Positions 9,056 to 18,293 of a stretch of 64,000 bases of DNA are shown here, piece after piece (positions within the stretch are counted from its first letter, which is position 1; every line of letters starts with the position of its first letter). The notes beneath the pieces are model-generated. The model saw only the letters and a list, made by a program, of their open reading frames with translations. It did no database searches and was not told the origin of the DNA. The DNA is taken from contig CAWETK010000018.1 in NCBI GenBank assembly GCA_963811905.1, positions 558,001 through 622,000 on the forward strand. The letters are read 5' to 3'. A program made the translations under genes and the position numbers. Source of the DNA: DATFVA01 sp963811905. GTDB lineage: Bacteria > Bacteroidota > Ignavibacteria > Ignavibacteriales > Ignavibacteriaceae.

Positions 9056-10186
9056 TTAACGCTTAATGTTCCTGCCCTTCCACGTAAAACTGCCGAATAA
9101 ACCTGCAAGTGCAGTAATAATAATGTAAGGAACCTGTAATATTTCTGTCATTATAAATACAGATTTCTTTTTTTGTGAGAAAAAAAGTTGTTCCCCTTTT
9201 TTGATAATAAGGTATTCCGGAAGGATTTTAATTATCGAACTCAAAACCAGGGTAACCAGAAATTCGTAATGACCTGCTAATATTAAAAATGTCTGGACGA
9301 ATAATCCTGAATAAAAAAAGAAGATCAGCACCAGCTGGATTATTAGTCCCCGATCTTTATAAAACAAGCTCTTGCTTGCCCATCTCTTCCTCTGGCTGAA
9401 GAAATTCCCCAGGTTCGTATTTGAACCCGTCAGTACAACTGCTTCCCTTTCTGCACAGAATTTTATCTGGTAATCTGTCTGCCTTGAGATTTTCTGCATC
9501 AGGAATTCATCATCGCCTGAGGAAAGGTTCAGGTTGTCATTCAGTCCTTCGACTTCCTTAAATACTTCCTTTCTGTAAGCAATATTAGCCCCGTTGCAGA
9601 TAACAGGACTTCCGGCGCCAATTAAACCGGCGCCCGCTAATATCAATCCTTCAAATTCAAGACCCTGTAATTCCGAAAATAATCCCGGCGTATATGTGAA
9701 CGCAACCGGACCCGAAACGAAAGCAGTTCTGCTGTCAAAACATCTTATTAAATTCTGCAGCCAGTTTTTATGATGAATACAATCGGCATCGGTAGTAACT
9801 ATTATATCTCCTTTTGAATTATCTATCCCGTATTGAATGGCATATTTCTTATTTCCCAGGCCGGCTGCTTCGTACGGCAGCCTGAGTATATTTGTGTTGC
9901 TTTTTGTCTTCCCCGATTCAGCCAGTTGAAAAGAGTCATCTGTGGAGTTATCATCTACATAGATCACTTCATATTTTTCTTCCGGGTAGTTGAGGCCTTC
10001 AATGCTTCTGAGACTTTTTAAGATATTTTCTGATTCATTTCTGAAGGGAATTATAACAGAAATAAAATGATGAGAATTCCCGTTTATCACGGGCTGAGAA
10101 AGTCTTCCCAGTCCGATTAGAATTTTCATCAGGAAGTATCCGTAATGAATAAGCAGAAGTAAAAAAATAAGAAGAAGGACTATCAT
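9056..10186 (-). CDS. Family 2 glycosyltransferase, membrane-bound
   Basis: Predicted processive-type GT2 enzyme of 376 residues that transfers a sugar from a nucleotide sugar at the cytoplasmic membrane. Seen: an N-terminal membrane helix, SVIIPFRNESENI, VIYVDDNSTDDS (nucleotide-sugar site), TTDADC (DXD metal site), GDDEFL and QRKRWASK, close to the Q(R/Q)RxRW acceptor motif. Three C-terminal membrane segments follow. Its start overlaps the stop of the flippase-like gene by 4 bases, so translation is coupled. Acceptor unknown; a polysaccharide or glycolipid role is inferred. Confidence 0.88.
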   Translation of the reverse strand: MIVLLLIFLLLLIHYGYFLMKILIGLGRLSQPVINGNSHHFISVIIPFRNESENILKSLRSIEGLNYPEEKYEVIYVDDNSTDDSFQLAESGKTKSNTNILRLPYEAAGLGNKKYAIQYGIDNSKGDIIVTTDADCIHHKNWLQNLIRCFDSRTAFVSGPVAFTYTPGLFSELQGLEFEGLILAGAGLIGAGSPVICNGANIAYRKEVFKEVEGLNDNLNLSSGDDEFLMQKISRQTDYQIKFCAEREAVVLTGSNTNLGNFFSQRKRWASKSLFYKDRGLIIQLVLIFFFYSGLFVQTFLILAGHYEFLVTLVLSSIIKILPEYLIIKKGEQLFFSQKKKSVFIMTEILQVPYIIITALAGLFGSFTWKGRNIKR

Positions 10187-11127
10187 TTTCTTCTCAGCAG
10201 AAAAATTAACCCTATAAGAGCCGGGAAGAGAATATTTATCAGGAATAGAAATATCGAAGCATTAAATCCCGCAGCGGCTGTTTCTCCGATACGCTTCAGA
10301 AAATACACAGATACACCTTCCCTGATACCCAGCTCGCCGAATGATATCGGGGGTATTATACTCTTTGCGAACATTACAAGACTGCCTGTCCATACATAAC
10401 TCAGCAAATCATAATGATGTGAAAATGCACTAACCAGAAGTGCAAACTGAATTATAAAACATAAGTAAAACAATAACGACAAAAAGATCAGCTGCAGTCT
10501 GAACCTGTTGTTCATTTGCTTAAAAAGTGCAAGGCCGGAGAATATTTTCCTGCTCCACTTCCACCGTAATAAAATATCTTTGATTGTCAGGATGAGCCCA
10601 TTATTAAGTAAATACAATAGTATAGCAGTAAGGAATATAAATGCCGATATGGTAACAACTCCGGATTTCATAAAGAGCAGGAATGAAAGTGATCCCAGGA
10701 TCAGAACGATAAAAAGACTGAACATTTTATCGATGAAAACAGCGGAAGTTATTTCGATGAGCGACTTATCAGCAAAAGGAACAGCCCTGCCTATATATTC
10801 TCCGATTCTTGCCGGAGTAAAGGAGCCGGCTGAGAAACCATAAAAAAGTGAGGTGAGTATTTTACCGGCATTATTTTCATTTAACAGAGAGCGGCAGACA
10901 AGCCTCCACTTTAAATACTGCAGAAAGATATTTATAAAGCCCAGCAGGAAAGCCGGCAGCAGAAGAAACTTATCAGCACTTGTAAAAACAGAAACTGTCT
11001 TTTTAATATCAACTGAAATAAGTATGAAGGTCAGCAGTCCAGCGGATATCATTATCTTGAGCAGTATCAGAAACAGGTTCCTGTTCTTTACATAAATGTT
11101 TTTAACTGCAATGATAGCTTCCGCCAC
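10183..11127 (-). CDS. Lysylphosphatidylglycerol synthase TM-domain/UPF0104 family membrane protein
   Basis: Polytopic membrane protein of 314 residues with about eight hydrophobic segments. It shows GFINIFLQYLKWRLVCRSL, FYGFSAGSFTPARIGEYIGR and IPPISFGELGIREG. These are characteristic of the UPF0104/LPG_synthase_TM family (flippase-like domain of MprF and relatives). It may move or present a lipid-linked intermediate made by the adjacent GT2. It overlaps both neighbours (1 base upstream, 4 bases downstream), a tightly coupled operon. The substrate is not visible. Confidence 0.85.
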   Translation of the reverse strand: MAEAIIAVKNIYVKNRNLFLILLKIMISAGLLTFILISVDIKKTVSVFTSADKFLLLPAFLLGFINIFLQYLKWRLVCRSLLNENNAGKILTSLFYGFSAGSFTPARIGEYIGRAVPFADKSLIEITSAVFIDKMFSLFIVLILGSLSFLLFMKSGVVTISAFIFLTAILLYLLNNGLILTIKDILLRWKWSRKIFSGLALFKQMNNRFRLQLIFLSLLFYLCFIIQFALLVSAFSHHYDLLSYVWTGSLVMFAKSIIPPISFGELGIREGVSVYFLKRIGETAAAGFNASIFLFLINILFPALIGLIFLLRRK

Positions 11128-12143
11128 TACTGCTCCACTTCAAGTATATTCATATTCATCCCTTCTGTACAATTTGAGCACATACCTATGCCCTTCCTGT
11201 CGTCAAGTACCTTCTGACGGAAATTCCGGTATTCCTCCGATTTCCATATGTCCCGGAATGATCTCCCATTCAGTTTCCCGATTTCAAAATCAGCATCTTT
11301 ATCAAAACAGCATGGCACTACCCTGCCGTCCCAGGTGATCACAGATGTACGCCATAAGGCAAAACATTGATTTTTGATCTTGCCTTTTACTCTGAATGAA
11401 TTATCGCCGACTTCATATCTTCTGAATTTTTTGTTCACCGGTAGAAAGTGCAGTGCATTTTCATAGGTGGAGACCTGCATTGTCTTAAATACTACCTTAT
11501 CAACGCCGGTTGATTTCCCGTATTCAATTACACTGTCTGTAAGATGCTCATTCTGCTTCATCACTATAAACTGCAGTTCAACAAAAGGCTTACTGAGCTT
11601 CCTTAATTTTTTCCGTTCAGTTAGTGCACGAAGTCCTTCATCGGCTTGTGCAAATGTTCCTCCTACCCTGTAGTTCTGATAAGATTCTTCATCAAGTCCG
11701 TCTATTGAATATATTATTTTATCCGGTGCCGAATCGAGTACAGCATCGGCATTATCCTTATTTATAAAATGCCCGTTAGTACTTATAGAAACATACATAT
11801 TTTTTTCCCGGGCATACCGGATCATTTGAGGAAGGTTTTTATTTATGTAAGGTTCTCCCTGGAAAAACAGCTGAAGATAGAACCCTTTCAAACATATCTC
11901 ATCTACAAGGTGTTCAAAAAATTCGGGTTTCATTAATCCCAGTGGACGGGTAAGACTGCCTAATCCCGAAGGACATTCCGGACATTTCAGGTTGCAATGG
12001 TTCGTTGGTTCGATTGAGTAACTTACCGGCATCCCCCATATCACCGGTTTCCTTATTACCCGGGAAATATTATAGGATGCCAATATTTTCACAATATTAA
12101 CTAATCTTCCTGCAGTAAAATATTTAAGCAGATTTATTTCCAT
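11127..12143 (-). CDS. Radical SAM protein with SPASM domain
   Basis: Probable radical SAM enzyme of 338 residues. The cluster motif CNLKCPEC (Cys at about 50, 54, 57) has the CX3CX2C spacing that binds the SAM-ligated [4Fe-4S] cluster. A SPASM-type C-terminal cysteine set (NQCFALWRTSVITWDGRVVPCC around 255-280 and CSNCTEG near 322) binds auxiliary clusters. It is the first gene of the operon with the flippase-like and GT2 genes. This pairing points to modification of a cell-envelope lipid or glycan, but many SPASM proteins act on peptides and no precursor peptide is seen. Confidence 0.88.
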   Translation of the reverse strand: MEINLLKYFTAGRLVNIVKILASYNISRVIRKPVIWGMPVSYSIEPTNHCNLKCPECPSGLGSLTRPLGLMKPEFFEHLVDEICLKGFYLQLFFQGEPYINKNLPQMIRYAREKNMYVSISTNGHFINKDNADAVLDSAPDKIIYSIDGLDEESYQNYRVGGTFAQADEGLRALTERKKLRKLSKPFVELQFIVMKQNEHLTDSVIEYGKSTGVDKVVFKTMQVSTYENALHFLPVNKKFRRYEVGDNSFRVKGKIKNQCFALWRTSVITWDGRVVPCCFDKDADFEIGKLNGRSFRDIWKSEEYRNFRQKVLDDRKGIGMCSNCTEGMNMNILEVEQ

Positions 12144-12738
12144 CTGTCCTGATTATTTATACCAGAAAATAAATAAATGCACGATATTTACAAAAACCAA
12201 ATAACAACCGAATCACCGCCAGATAACATCTGAGTATTGAATAATGTTTAAAGCCGCACAGCAGTAAATATTAGCAGCAAATAATTCCGTTAAAGTGAAT
12301 TAGCCGCAGAGCGGCGATATATTAGTAGTAAAAAATGCAGCTAAGAATCAATCAGCCGCAGGCGGCGGCACATAATGAAAGGTTGCTCATTGCTGTTTGA
12401 CACTTATAAGCCCCGTTAAGCGGTAAATCATTTTGCTTTCTGGTTTAAGTTTGATTATTTTTCAAACAGGTTAATTAGGGTTTTTAATCGAATTAAATTT
12501 AGGGTAAAAATGACTTTTCAATATTTTCATTCCTATCTCGACAAAGAACAAATTATGATTATTTATTAAACCTCTATTAGGTGGTTAAATGATAATCGTA
12601 TTTGATGGCTGTATCTTGATTTTTAATAGATACACACAGACCATTATAAAATGTGGATATCAAATCCTTATACTATGTTATAGAATCCAAAAATTCACAA
12701 TCAAATATAAATCACTAACATTTTACCGTAGATGAATT
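12144..12738. other. Repeat-bearing spacer
   Basis: About 600 bases without a gene, upstream of both the radical SAM operon (minus) and the T9SS cargo gene (plus). Its first half holds three degenerate copies of an AGCCGCAnAGCGGC element; the second half is AT-rich and featureless. Confidence 0.55.
12252..12366. repeat. Three degenerate GCCGCagaGCGGC palindromic elements
   Basis: Copies start near 12252, 12303 and 12355. The middle is a perfect GCCGC-AGA-GCGGC palindrome (12303-12315), the third is GCCGC-AG-GCGGC (12355-12366), the first has decayed. The first two continue into TATTAGnAGnAAA-like tails, so the repeated unit is about 35 bases. It looks like a REP-like interspersed element; mobility unknown. 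Confidence 0.6.
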
Positions 12739-13722
12739 ATGTATTATAAAAGTATAAATAGCTGGATTAATCAGTTGATTATCCTGTCAATGATCTTTTT
12801 CTTCACAACTTACGCTCAAAGTATTAATTCCCGTGATATTAACCATAAAATTGCTACAGATATAATTTTAGATACTTCCGATTTCTTTCCGATTCAGGAT
12901 GGGAATGTCTGGCAATATCGCGCTGATGATTTTACTGGTTCAAAATATATAACCATTCAAGTTATTGGTGATACAGTATTGCCCAACGGTTTAACATATA
13001 AGTATTTGTATGAGATAGTGGATGGTACATCGGTATGGGAATATTTCTTTAGAAAAGACTCCGGTTATGTTTATCTTTATTTTGGCGATAGCATAGGCTG
13101 CACAGACAGGGAATACAAATATTTTGATTTTTCTCTTCCGGACACTTCAGTTTGGAAGGTGTGCAGAGATTTAGGTCCGTGTGGAAATGCCCGTGGTATT
13201 GCAACTACTTTTTATGACGATACTTATTTTGACTTTTTCCAAAAACCACTTCTTACAAAACGATTTGAAGATGTTTTAATAGAGCCATCTGATACTATTT
13301 GGGTGCCTTGTGAGAATAGGGTTTATTGGTTATCGGAACAAATAGGAATCGTAAGAATTTTCTATTTTAATGTTGGCGATTTTATGCTGCAGGGAGCAAT
13401 AATAGATGGGCATCAATACCGAACATTAGTCCCGGTTGATAATGAATTGAACAATGCACCATCATACTTTCAGCTTAATGCTTATCCGAATCCATTTAAC
13501 AATGCCGTTAATTTTAATTTCACCTTGCCAAAATCAGGGATGACCAGACTTGAAATTTATAATATTCTGGGTGAGAAAATCGCTACCCTAATAGATGAGT
13601 ATAGATATTCAGGTAATAATAAGGTCAGGTTTAATGCAAATAATTTACCCAGTGGTATTTATTTGGCTGTTCTGAATCAAGGTACAAGTAGTTCTATTCA
13701 AAAAATAATATTATTAAAATAA
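12739..13722 (+). CDS. Secreted protein with T9SS type A sorting domain
   Basis: Exported protein of 327 residues. It has an N-terminal signal (INQLIILSMIFFFTTYAQS) and a C-terminal T9SS sorting domain of about 75 residues: QLNAYPNPFNNAVNFNFTLP, YNILGEKIATL, NLPSGIYLAVL and a final KIILLK. The middle region (FPIQDGNVWQYRADD, DTVLPNGLTYKYLYEI) is beta-rich with no catalytic motif that I recognise. Known biology: such domains direct export across the outer membrane and attachment or release by the type IX system. Function of the passenger unknown. Confidence 0.85.
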   Translation: MYYKSINSWINQLIILSMIFFFTTYAQSINSRDINHKIATDIILDTSDFFPIQDGNVWQYRADDFTGSKYITIQVIGDTVLPNGLTYKYLYEIVDGTSVWEYFFRKDSGYVYLYFGDSIGCTDREYKYFDFSLPDTSVWKVCRDLGPCGNARGIATTFYDDTYFDFFQKPLLTKRFEDVLIEPSDTIWVPCENRVYWLSEQIGIVRIFYFNVGDFMLQGAIIDGHQYRTLVPVDNELNNAPSYFQLNAYPNPFNNAVNFNFTLPKSGMTRLEIYNILGEKIATLIDEYRYSGNNKVRFNANNLPSGIYLAVLNQGTSSSIQKIILLK

Positions 13723-14191
13723 AAGGTGGTGAGATGATTAAATTACTAATATCAATTTTTCCATTTTGAAATGTACCTTATAAATTAGATATTAGAATAG
13801 AAAATCTATCCCCATTATATAATGATAGTTGGATGTAATCACTATCGAATAATAAACGTCTCATTTCCAGACACTGACATTTTGTCATATGTAAATTTTT
13901 TCAACAACTAAAAAGTGCGTTTTTAGCCTATTTTCGCACTGTTTCATTTTGAGTCCTCCCGGCCTTTAAAAGGCCTCTAACCGGCCTCCTAATAGGGTGT
14001 AAATACGGGGACTGTCATTTTGTCAGTCCTGTATAATTTTTCTACATAATATTAACTCTTTTTTCTTTAGCGTGGAACGCAGGAAATGCCGGTATCAATA
14101 GGTTCATTCCCTCTGTCAATTTCACTCCGGCTTGTTAAGAAAAGCAGTTTTTCTTACTTTGCTTTTCAAATTAATAAAGAGTGGTGCAGGA
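13723..14191. other. Spacer upstream of bshC with palindromes
   Basis: About 470 bases without a gene. It holds a near-perfect palindrome GGCCTTTAAAAGGCC at 13961-13975 and two TCATTTTGTCA-containing sites described separately. The proper start of bshC lies at its right edge. Confidence 0.55.
13875..14025. promoter_or_regulatory. Pair of TGnCAtttTGTCA sites upstream of bshC
   Basis: Site 1 (13875-13887) is a perfect TGACA-TTT-TGTCA inverted repeat. Site 2 (14013-14025) is TGTCA-TTT-TGTCA with identical spacing, embedded in a wider GGACTG...CAGTCC inverted repeat (14009-14029). They are 138 bases apart and upstream of bshC. A regulator operator is plausible but inferred. Confidence 0.4.
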
Positions 14192-15817
14192 ATGTTCATA
14201 AATTATGCTGATCTTCCCGGTCAACATCGGTTGTTTACTGATTATCTATACAACTTTGATAAAGTTAAGGGCTACTACAAGTATAATTTCCGCGACAAGG
14301 AAGAATATATAAAGCTCTTCAAGAGAAAAGCAGAAATGTACGGCGAAAACCGGGGTTTTCTGTACGAAATATTGCGGAAGCAGTATGCAGATAAAGAACT
14401 TTCTGAAAAAACTACGAGAAACCTGAATCTGCTGAAAGAGAAGAATACACTGGCTGTTGTTACAGGTCAGCAGCTGGGAATCCTGGGCGGACCCCTCTAT
14501 ACATTCTACAAGATAATTACAGCTGTAAAGCTCTGCAGCAATCTGAACGAACGTTATGATGACTTTGCTTTCGTCCCTGTATTCTGGCTTGAAGGCGATG
14601 ATCATGATTTTGAAGAAGTAAAATCAATAAATATTGTCGATGAAAATAATAATCTTAAAAAGATATCATATGAGGATGAAATTCCCGAGGAGGAAAATAA
14701 AGGGAGTGTAGGTTTTCTGAAACTTAATCCCGACATCAACCGTTTCTTCGATGAGCTCAGTAAGGAATTGAGAGATACGGAGTTTAAGGATGATATTATT
14801 ACGAAGATAAGATCATTTTATTCCGAAGGCAGAACTTTTAAGGATGCTTTCCGTGACCTGATATTCTGGTTGTTCGATTCTTATGGACTTCTGATTTTTG
14901 ATCCCCAGGATGGAGAGGTAAAGAAACTCCTTACTCCTATTTTCAAAAAAGAAATATCGGACTTCAGACAGCATTCTGAAAAATTAGTCCACGTAAGTGC
15001 AAAGCTCGAAGAAGAATATCATGCTCAGGTTAAGGTACGCCCGATCAATCTATTTTACCATACCGACGAAGGACGTTATCTGATTGAACCTGTAGAAAAT
15101 GATTTCCGCTTAAAAAGAAAACGGAAGAAATTCACATATGATGAGCTTCAGGACTTGATTCAAAAGGAACCTGCAAGGTTTTCACCCAATGTTCTGCTCA
15201 GACCTGTCTGCCAGGATTACCTGCTGCCTACTGCATTTTATATCGGCGGTCCGGGTGAAATATCATACTTCGCACAGGTGATGCCTTTATATAGTATTTA
15301 CAAAGTTGAACCTCCGATCATCTATCCAAGGTCATCGGCAACTTTGATTGAAAAAAATATATCCTCCCTGCTCGAGAAATATGATCTGGAACCGCAGGAC
15401 ATATTTACTGAAACAGAAAAACTTAAAAATAAAGTACTGGAAATAATTTCTCCGAACTCCCTTGATGAAATTTTCAAAGGAACAACGAATGAGATTGAGC
15501 TTACATTTGATAAACTGAAGGAAAGGCTGTTCGAGTTCGATAAAACAATAGCCGATGCCAGTACAAAGTACAGGCAGAAAACCACTCACTACCTCGATGA
15601 ACTTAAAGGGAAAGCGCTGGAGGCTCAGAAGAAAAAACACGAGGTTACCTTGCGGCAGATAGACAAATTAAGTGCTGCACTTTTTCCTAATTCAAATCTT
15701 CAGGAAAGAGAGCTTAATTTTGTTTACTTCGCCTACCGTTATGGACTGGATTTTATAAAAAAGATATTCGATGAGCTTGCCATCAATAAATTTGAACACC
15801 AGGGTATAAAGCTTTAG
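14192..15817 (+). CDS. bshC: Bacillithiol biosynthesis cysteine-adding enzyme BshC
   Basis: Last step of bacillithiol synthesis: addition of cysteine to GlcN-malate. About 541 residues, the usual family length, when started at the ATG at 14192 (MFINYADLPGQHRLF). An in-frame ATG 20 codons upstream would add an unrelated hydrophobic stretch. Diagnostic segments are VVTGQQLGILGGPLYTFYK, FVPVFWLEGDDHDFEEV and FYIGGPGEISYFAQ. A C-terminal coiled coil (about 430-510) follows, as in known BshC structures. bshA and bshB are not in the window. The gene appears monocistronic. Confidence 0.95.
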   Translation: MFINYADLPGQHRLFTDYLYNFDKVKGYYKYNFRDKEEYIKLFKRKAEMYGENRGFLYEILRKQYADKELSEKTTRNLNLLKEKNTLAVVTGQQLGILGGPLYTFYKIITAVKLCSNLNERYDDFAFVPVFWLEGDDHDFEEVKSINIVDENNNLKKISYEDEIPEEENKGSVGFLKLNPDINRFFDELSKELRDTEFKDDIITKIRSFYSEGRTFKDAFRDLIFWLFDSYGLLIFDPQDGEVKKLLTPIFKKEISDFRQHSEKLVHVSAKLEEEYHAQVKVRPINLFYHTDEGRYLIEPVENDFRLKRKRKKFTYDELQDLIQKEPARFSPNVLLRPVCQDYLLPTAFYIGGPGEISYFAQVMPLYSIYKVEPPIIYPRSSATLIEKNISSLLEKYDLEPQDIFTETEKLKNKVLEIISPNSLDEIFKGTTNEIELTFDKLKERLFEFDKTIADASTKYRQKTTHYLDELKGKALEAQKKKHEVTLRQIDKLSAALFPNSNLQERELNFVYFAYRYGLDFIKKIFDELAINKFEHQGIKL

Positions 15818-15907
15818 AGATGTACAGCGACTTGCCTTGCCGGCAGGCAGGAACGCCGTTTCGCTTGCCCCCCATAACTGTTCCCCGGGTTTGATTCTCG
15901 CACAGCC

Positions 15908-17011
15908 CTAGAGAACAGCAGCCTCTGTTTCTGCATCAAAAAAATGAAGTTTATTAGTATCGAAGCTGAGTTTTCTTTTTGAGCCTGCCGGCGGTTCTTC
16001 CCGTGCAGGTATTCTCGCTACGAACTGTTCATTATCAAGCTGGAAATAAAGAAATATCTCATTCCCCATCGGTTCAACAACGTCAAGTACTACTTCTTTC
16101 ATTGCCGTATCATTTCTTCCGGCTGCCGTCTGATCATAAATATCCTCCGGTCTGATACCAAGCCATATTTCCTTGTTGATATACTTCCTGATAACATCAG
16201 ATTTATTTGCGGTTAATTCTACGTTAAGATCGCTTCCTGAACTTTTGAATAATACTGTGCTTCCGTTTTCAAGCCTGCCTTTGATGAAATTCATCGAAGG
16301 ACTTCCGATAAACCCCGCAACGAACCTGTTGGCAGGTTTATTATATAACTTTAAGGGGGTATCCACCTGGTTTACAAGGCCGTCCTTCATGATAACAATC
16401 CTGTCCCCCATCGTCATAGCTTCGGTCTGGTCATGAGTAACATATATCATTGTCGCACCGAGGCTCTGATGCAGCTTCGATATTTCAGTACGCATCTGGA
16501 CCCTTAGTTTTGCATCAAGGTTGCTCAGAGGTTCGTCGAATAAAAATACTTTGGGTTTGCGGACTATCGCCCTGCCGACTGCAACTCTCTGTCTCTGCCC
16601 TCCCGATAAAGCTTTTGGTTTTCTATCAAGGTAATCTTCAAGGCCCAGTATCTTTGCAGCTTCGTTCACCCTCTCTTTAATTTCGTCTTTATCAAATTTC
16701 CTGAGCTTTAAACCAAATGCCATATTTTCATATACACTCATATGAGGATAAAGGGCATAATTCTGAAAAACCATGGCTATGTCCCTGTCCTTGGGTGATA
16801 CATCATTCACCTTTTTACCATCAATAAACAATTCACCTTCAGTGATTTCCTCAAGACCGGCAATCATCCGAAGAGTAGTGGATTTCCCGCACCCGGAAGG
16901 ACCTACCAGCACAACAAATTCTTTATCCTTTACTTCAATGTTGATGTCTTTGACGGCAACCTGCCCGCCTTCATATACTTTGGTCACGTTTTTAAGAACA
17001 ACCTCAGCCAT
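15908..17011 (-). CDS. ugpC: ABC transporter ATP-binding protein, UgpC/MalK type
   Basis: ATPase of 367 residues of the carbohydrate-uptake ABC family. Walker A GPSGCGKST (about 38-46), Q-loop VFQNYALYPHMSVYENMAFG, signature LSGGQRQRVAVGRA, Walker B VFLFDEPLSNLDAKLR and the His switch YVTHDQTEA are all intact. The C-terminal region (about 235-367) is the OB/TOBE regulatory domain of MalK-like proteins. No permease or binding-protein gene lies nearby, so it probably serves transporters encoded elsewhere. Its start overlaps the aroA end by 8 bases; it is the last gene of the 22.7-15.9 kb operon. The ugpC/msmK/malK choice is uncertain. Confidence 0.9.
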   Translation of the reverse strand: MAEVVLKNVTKVYEGGQVAVKDINIEVKDKEFVVLVGPSGCGKSTTLRMIAGLEEITEGELFIDGKKVNDVSPKDRDIAMVFQNYALYPHMSVYENMAFGLKLRKFDKDEIKERVNEAAKILGLEDYLDRKPKALSGGQRQRVAVGRAIVRKPKVFLFDEPLSNLDAKLRVQMRTEISKLHQSLGATMIYVTHDQTEAMTMGDRIVIMKDGLVNQVDTPLKLYNKPANRFVAGFIGSPSMNFIKGRLENGSTVLFKSSGSDLNVELTANKSDVIRKYINKEIWLGIRPEDIYDQTAAGRNDTAMKEVVLDVVEPMGNEIFLYFQLDNEQFVARIPAREEPPAGSKRKLSFDTNKLHFFDAETEAAVL

Positions 17012-18293
17012 AACTCACCTGGTTTAATTGGTTAAGAAATCGGGGATTAGAGATTTTAACACATTCAAAATTATTAACTTTCCCCCCGTCTTTCAATAAT
17101 GAAGAGAGTACCCCGAACGCCATTGCTATACGGTGATCATTAAAGCTGGTGAACTCAGCCATTTTACTTTTTACATTCCCTGAAATTGAAAAACCGTCTT
17201 CGTACTCTTCAATGTCAAGACCTGTCGGTCTCAGGTTTTCACATACTGCTTTAATTCTGTCGCTTTCCTTGAATCTGAGCTCCTTTGCTGTTCTGATTAC
17301 AAAATCGCCTTCAGCAAAAATGCCGGCAACTGCAAGCACAGGAATTTCATCAATGAAATTTACTACAGGATAATTTGTGAGATCAATATTCTTAAGGTTG
17401 CTGCTTCGCACGAGTATATCGCCGTATATTTCACCGGCATTTTCTTTCAAATCAAGCAGCTGAATATCGCCTCCCATCTTTTTGAGGATCTCAAGTATTC
17501 CGGTTCTTGAAACATTTAATAATACATTCCTGATAAGTAGTTCCGAATTATTTGTAAGGAGAGTGAGGATAATGAAAAAGACAGCTGTTGAGATATCGCC
17601 CGGAACGGAATATTCTTTCGATTCAGGATAATTTTCCCTGGAAACATAAGAATAGTACTTCCCATCCGTTACTTCAGTTTTCAGTCCGAGCATTTTCTCG
17701 GTATGATCTCTCGACGGGAAATTTTCAATCACCGTGGTTGTCTCCGGAAGATGTAAACCTGCAAGCAGGACGGCTCCCTTTACCTGGGCGCTTGCAACAG
17801 GAAGTTCATACCTGATAGGGACTAATTTATCTGCAGGAAAAATTTTCAGCGGGAGAGTAGAGTCGGGTGTTGAGGATATCTTCGCTCCCATCGATGTCAG
17901 GGGAACCATAATCCTCTTCATCGGCCGTGACGAGAGTGATTCATCCCCGATAATTACAGATTCAAAATTTTGTGCTGAGAGTATCCCGGCAATAAGCCTG
18001 GCAAAAGTACCTGAATTCCCGGCATCAAGCGGACCGCCTGGTTTTTTTAATCCTTTAAATCCGCCGCCGTTAATAATATAGTTATTGTCTTCCCGGGTAA
18101 TATCAACCCCAAGCTGGAGGAAACAATTTATAGCAGACTTAACATCTTCTCCCGGCGAAAGGTTTCTTATTACGGATTTACCTTCTGCAAGGCAGGAAAA
18201 CATAACAGCTCTGTGGGAGATTGACTTATCTCCCGGAAGACTAATCTCACCTTTTATTCCCGAAATATGTTCAAACTTCTGAGCGTCATTCAT
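17004..18293 (-). CDS. aroA: 3-phosphoshikimate 1-carboxyvinyltransferase (EPSP synthase)
   Basis: Sixth step of the shikimate pathway, joining PEP and shikimate 3-phosphate. At 429 residues it has the normal length. Seen: LPGDKSISHRAVMF near the N-terminus (PEP/S3P binding), GNSGTFARLIAGIL, LSSRPMKRIM, VPGDISTAVFF, LRFKESDRI and FNDHRIAMAF. Both ends overlap neighbours (trmH-like upstream by 4 bases, ABC ATPase downstream by 8). No other aro genes are in the window. Confidence 0.96.
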   Translation of the reverse strand: MNDAQKFEHISGIKGEISLPGDKSISHRAVMFSCLAEGKSVIRNLSPGEDVKSAINCFLQLGVDITREDNNYIINGGGFKGLKKPGGPLDAGNSGTFARLIAGILSAQNFESVIIGDESLSSRPMKRIMVPLTSMGAKISSTPDSTLPLKIFPADKLVPIRYELPVASAQVKGAVLLAGLHLPETTTVIENFPSRDHTEKMLGLKTEVTDGKYYSYVSRENYPESKEYSVPGDISTAVFFIILTLLTNNSELLIRNVLLNVSRTGILEILKKMGGDIQLLDLKENAGEIYGDILVRSSNLKNIDLTNYPVVNFIDEIPVLAVAGIFAEGDFVIRTAKELRFKESDRIKAVCENLRPTGLDIEEYEDGFSISGNVKSKMAEFTSFNDHRIAMAFGVLSSLLKDGGKVNNFECVKISNPRFLNQLNQVSYG

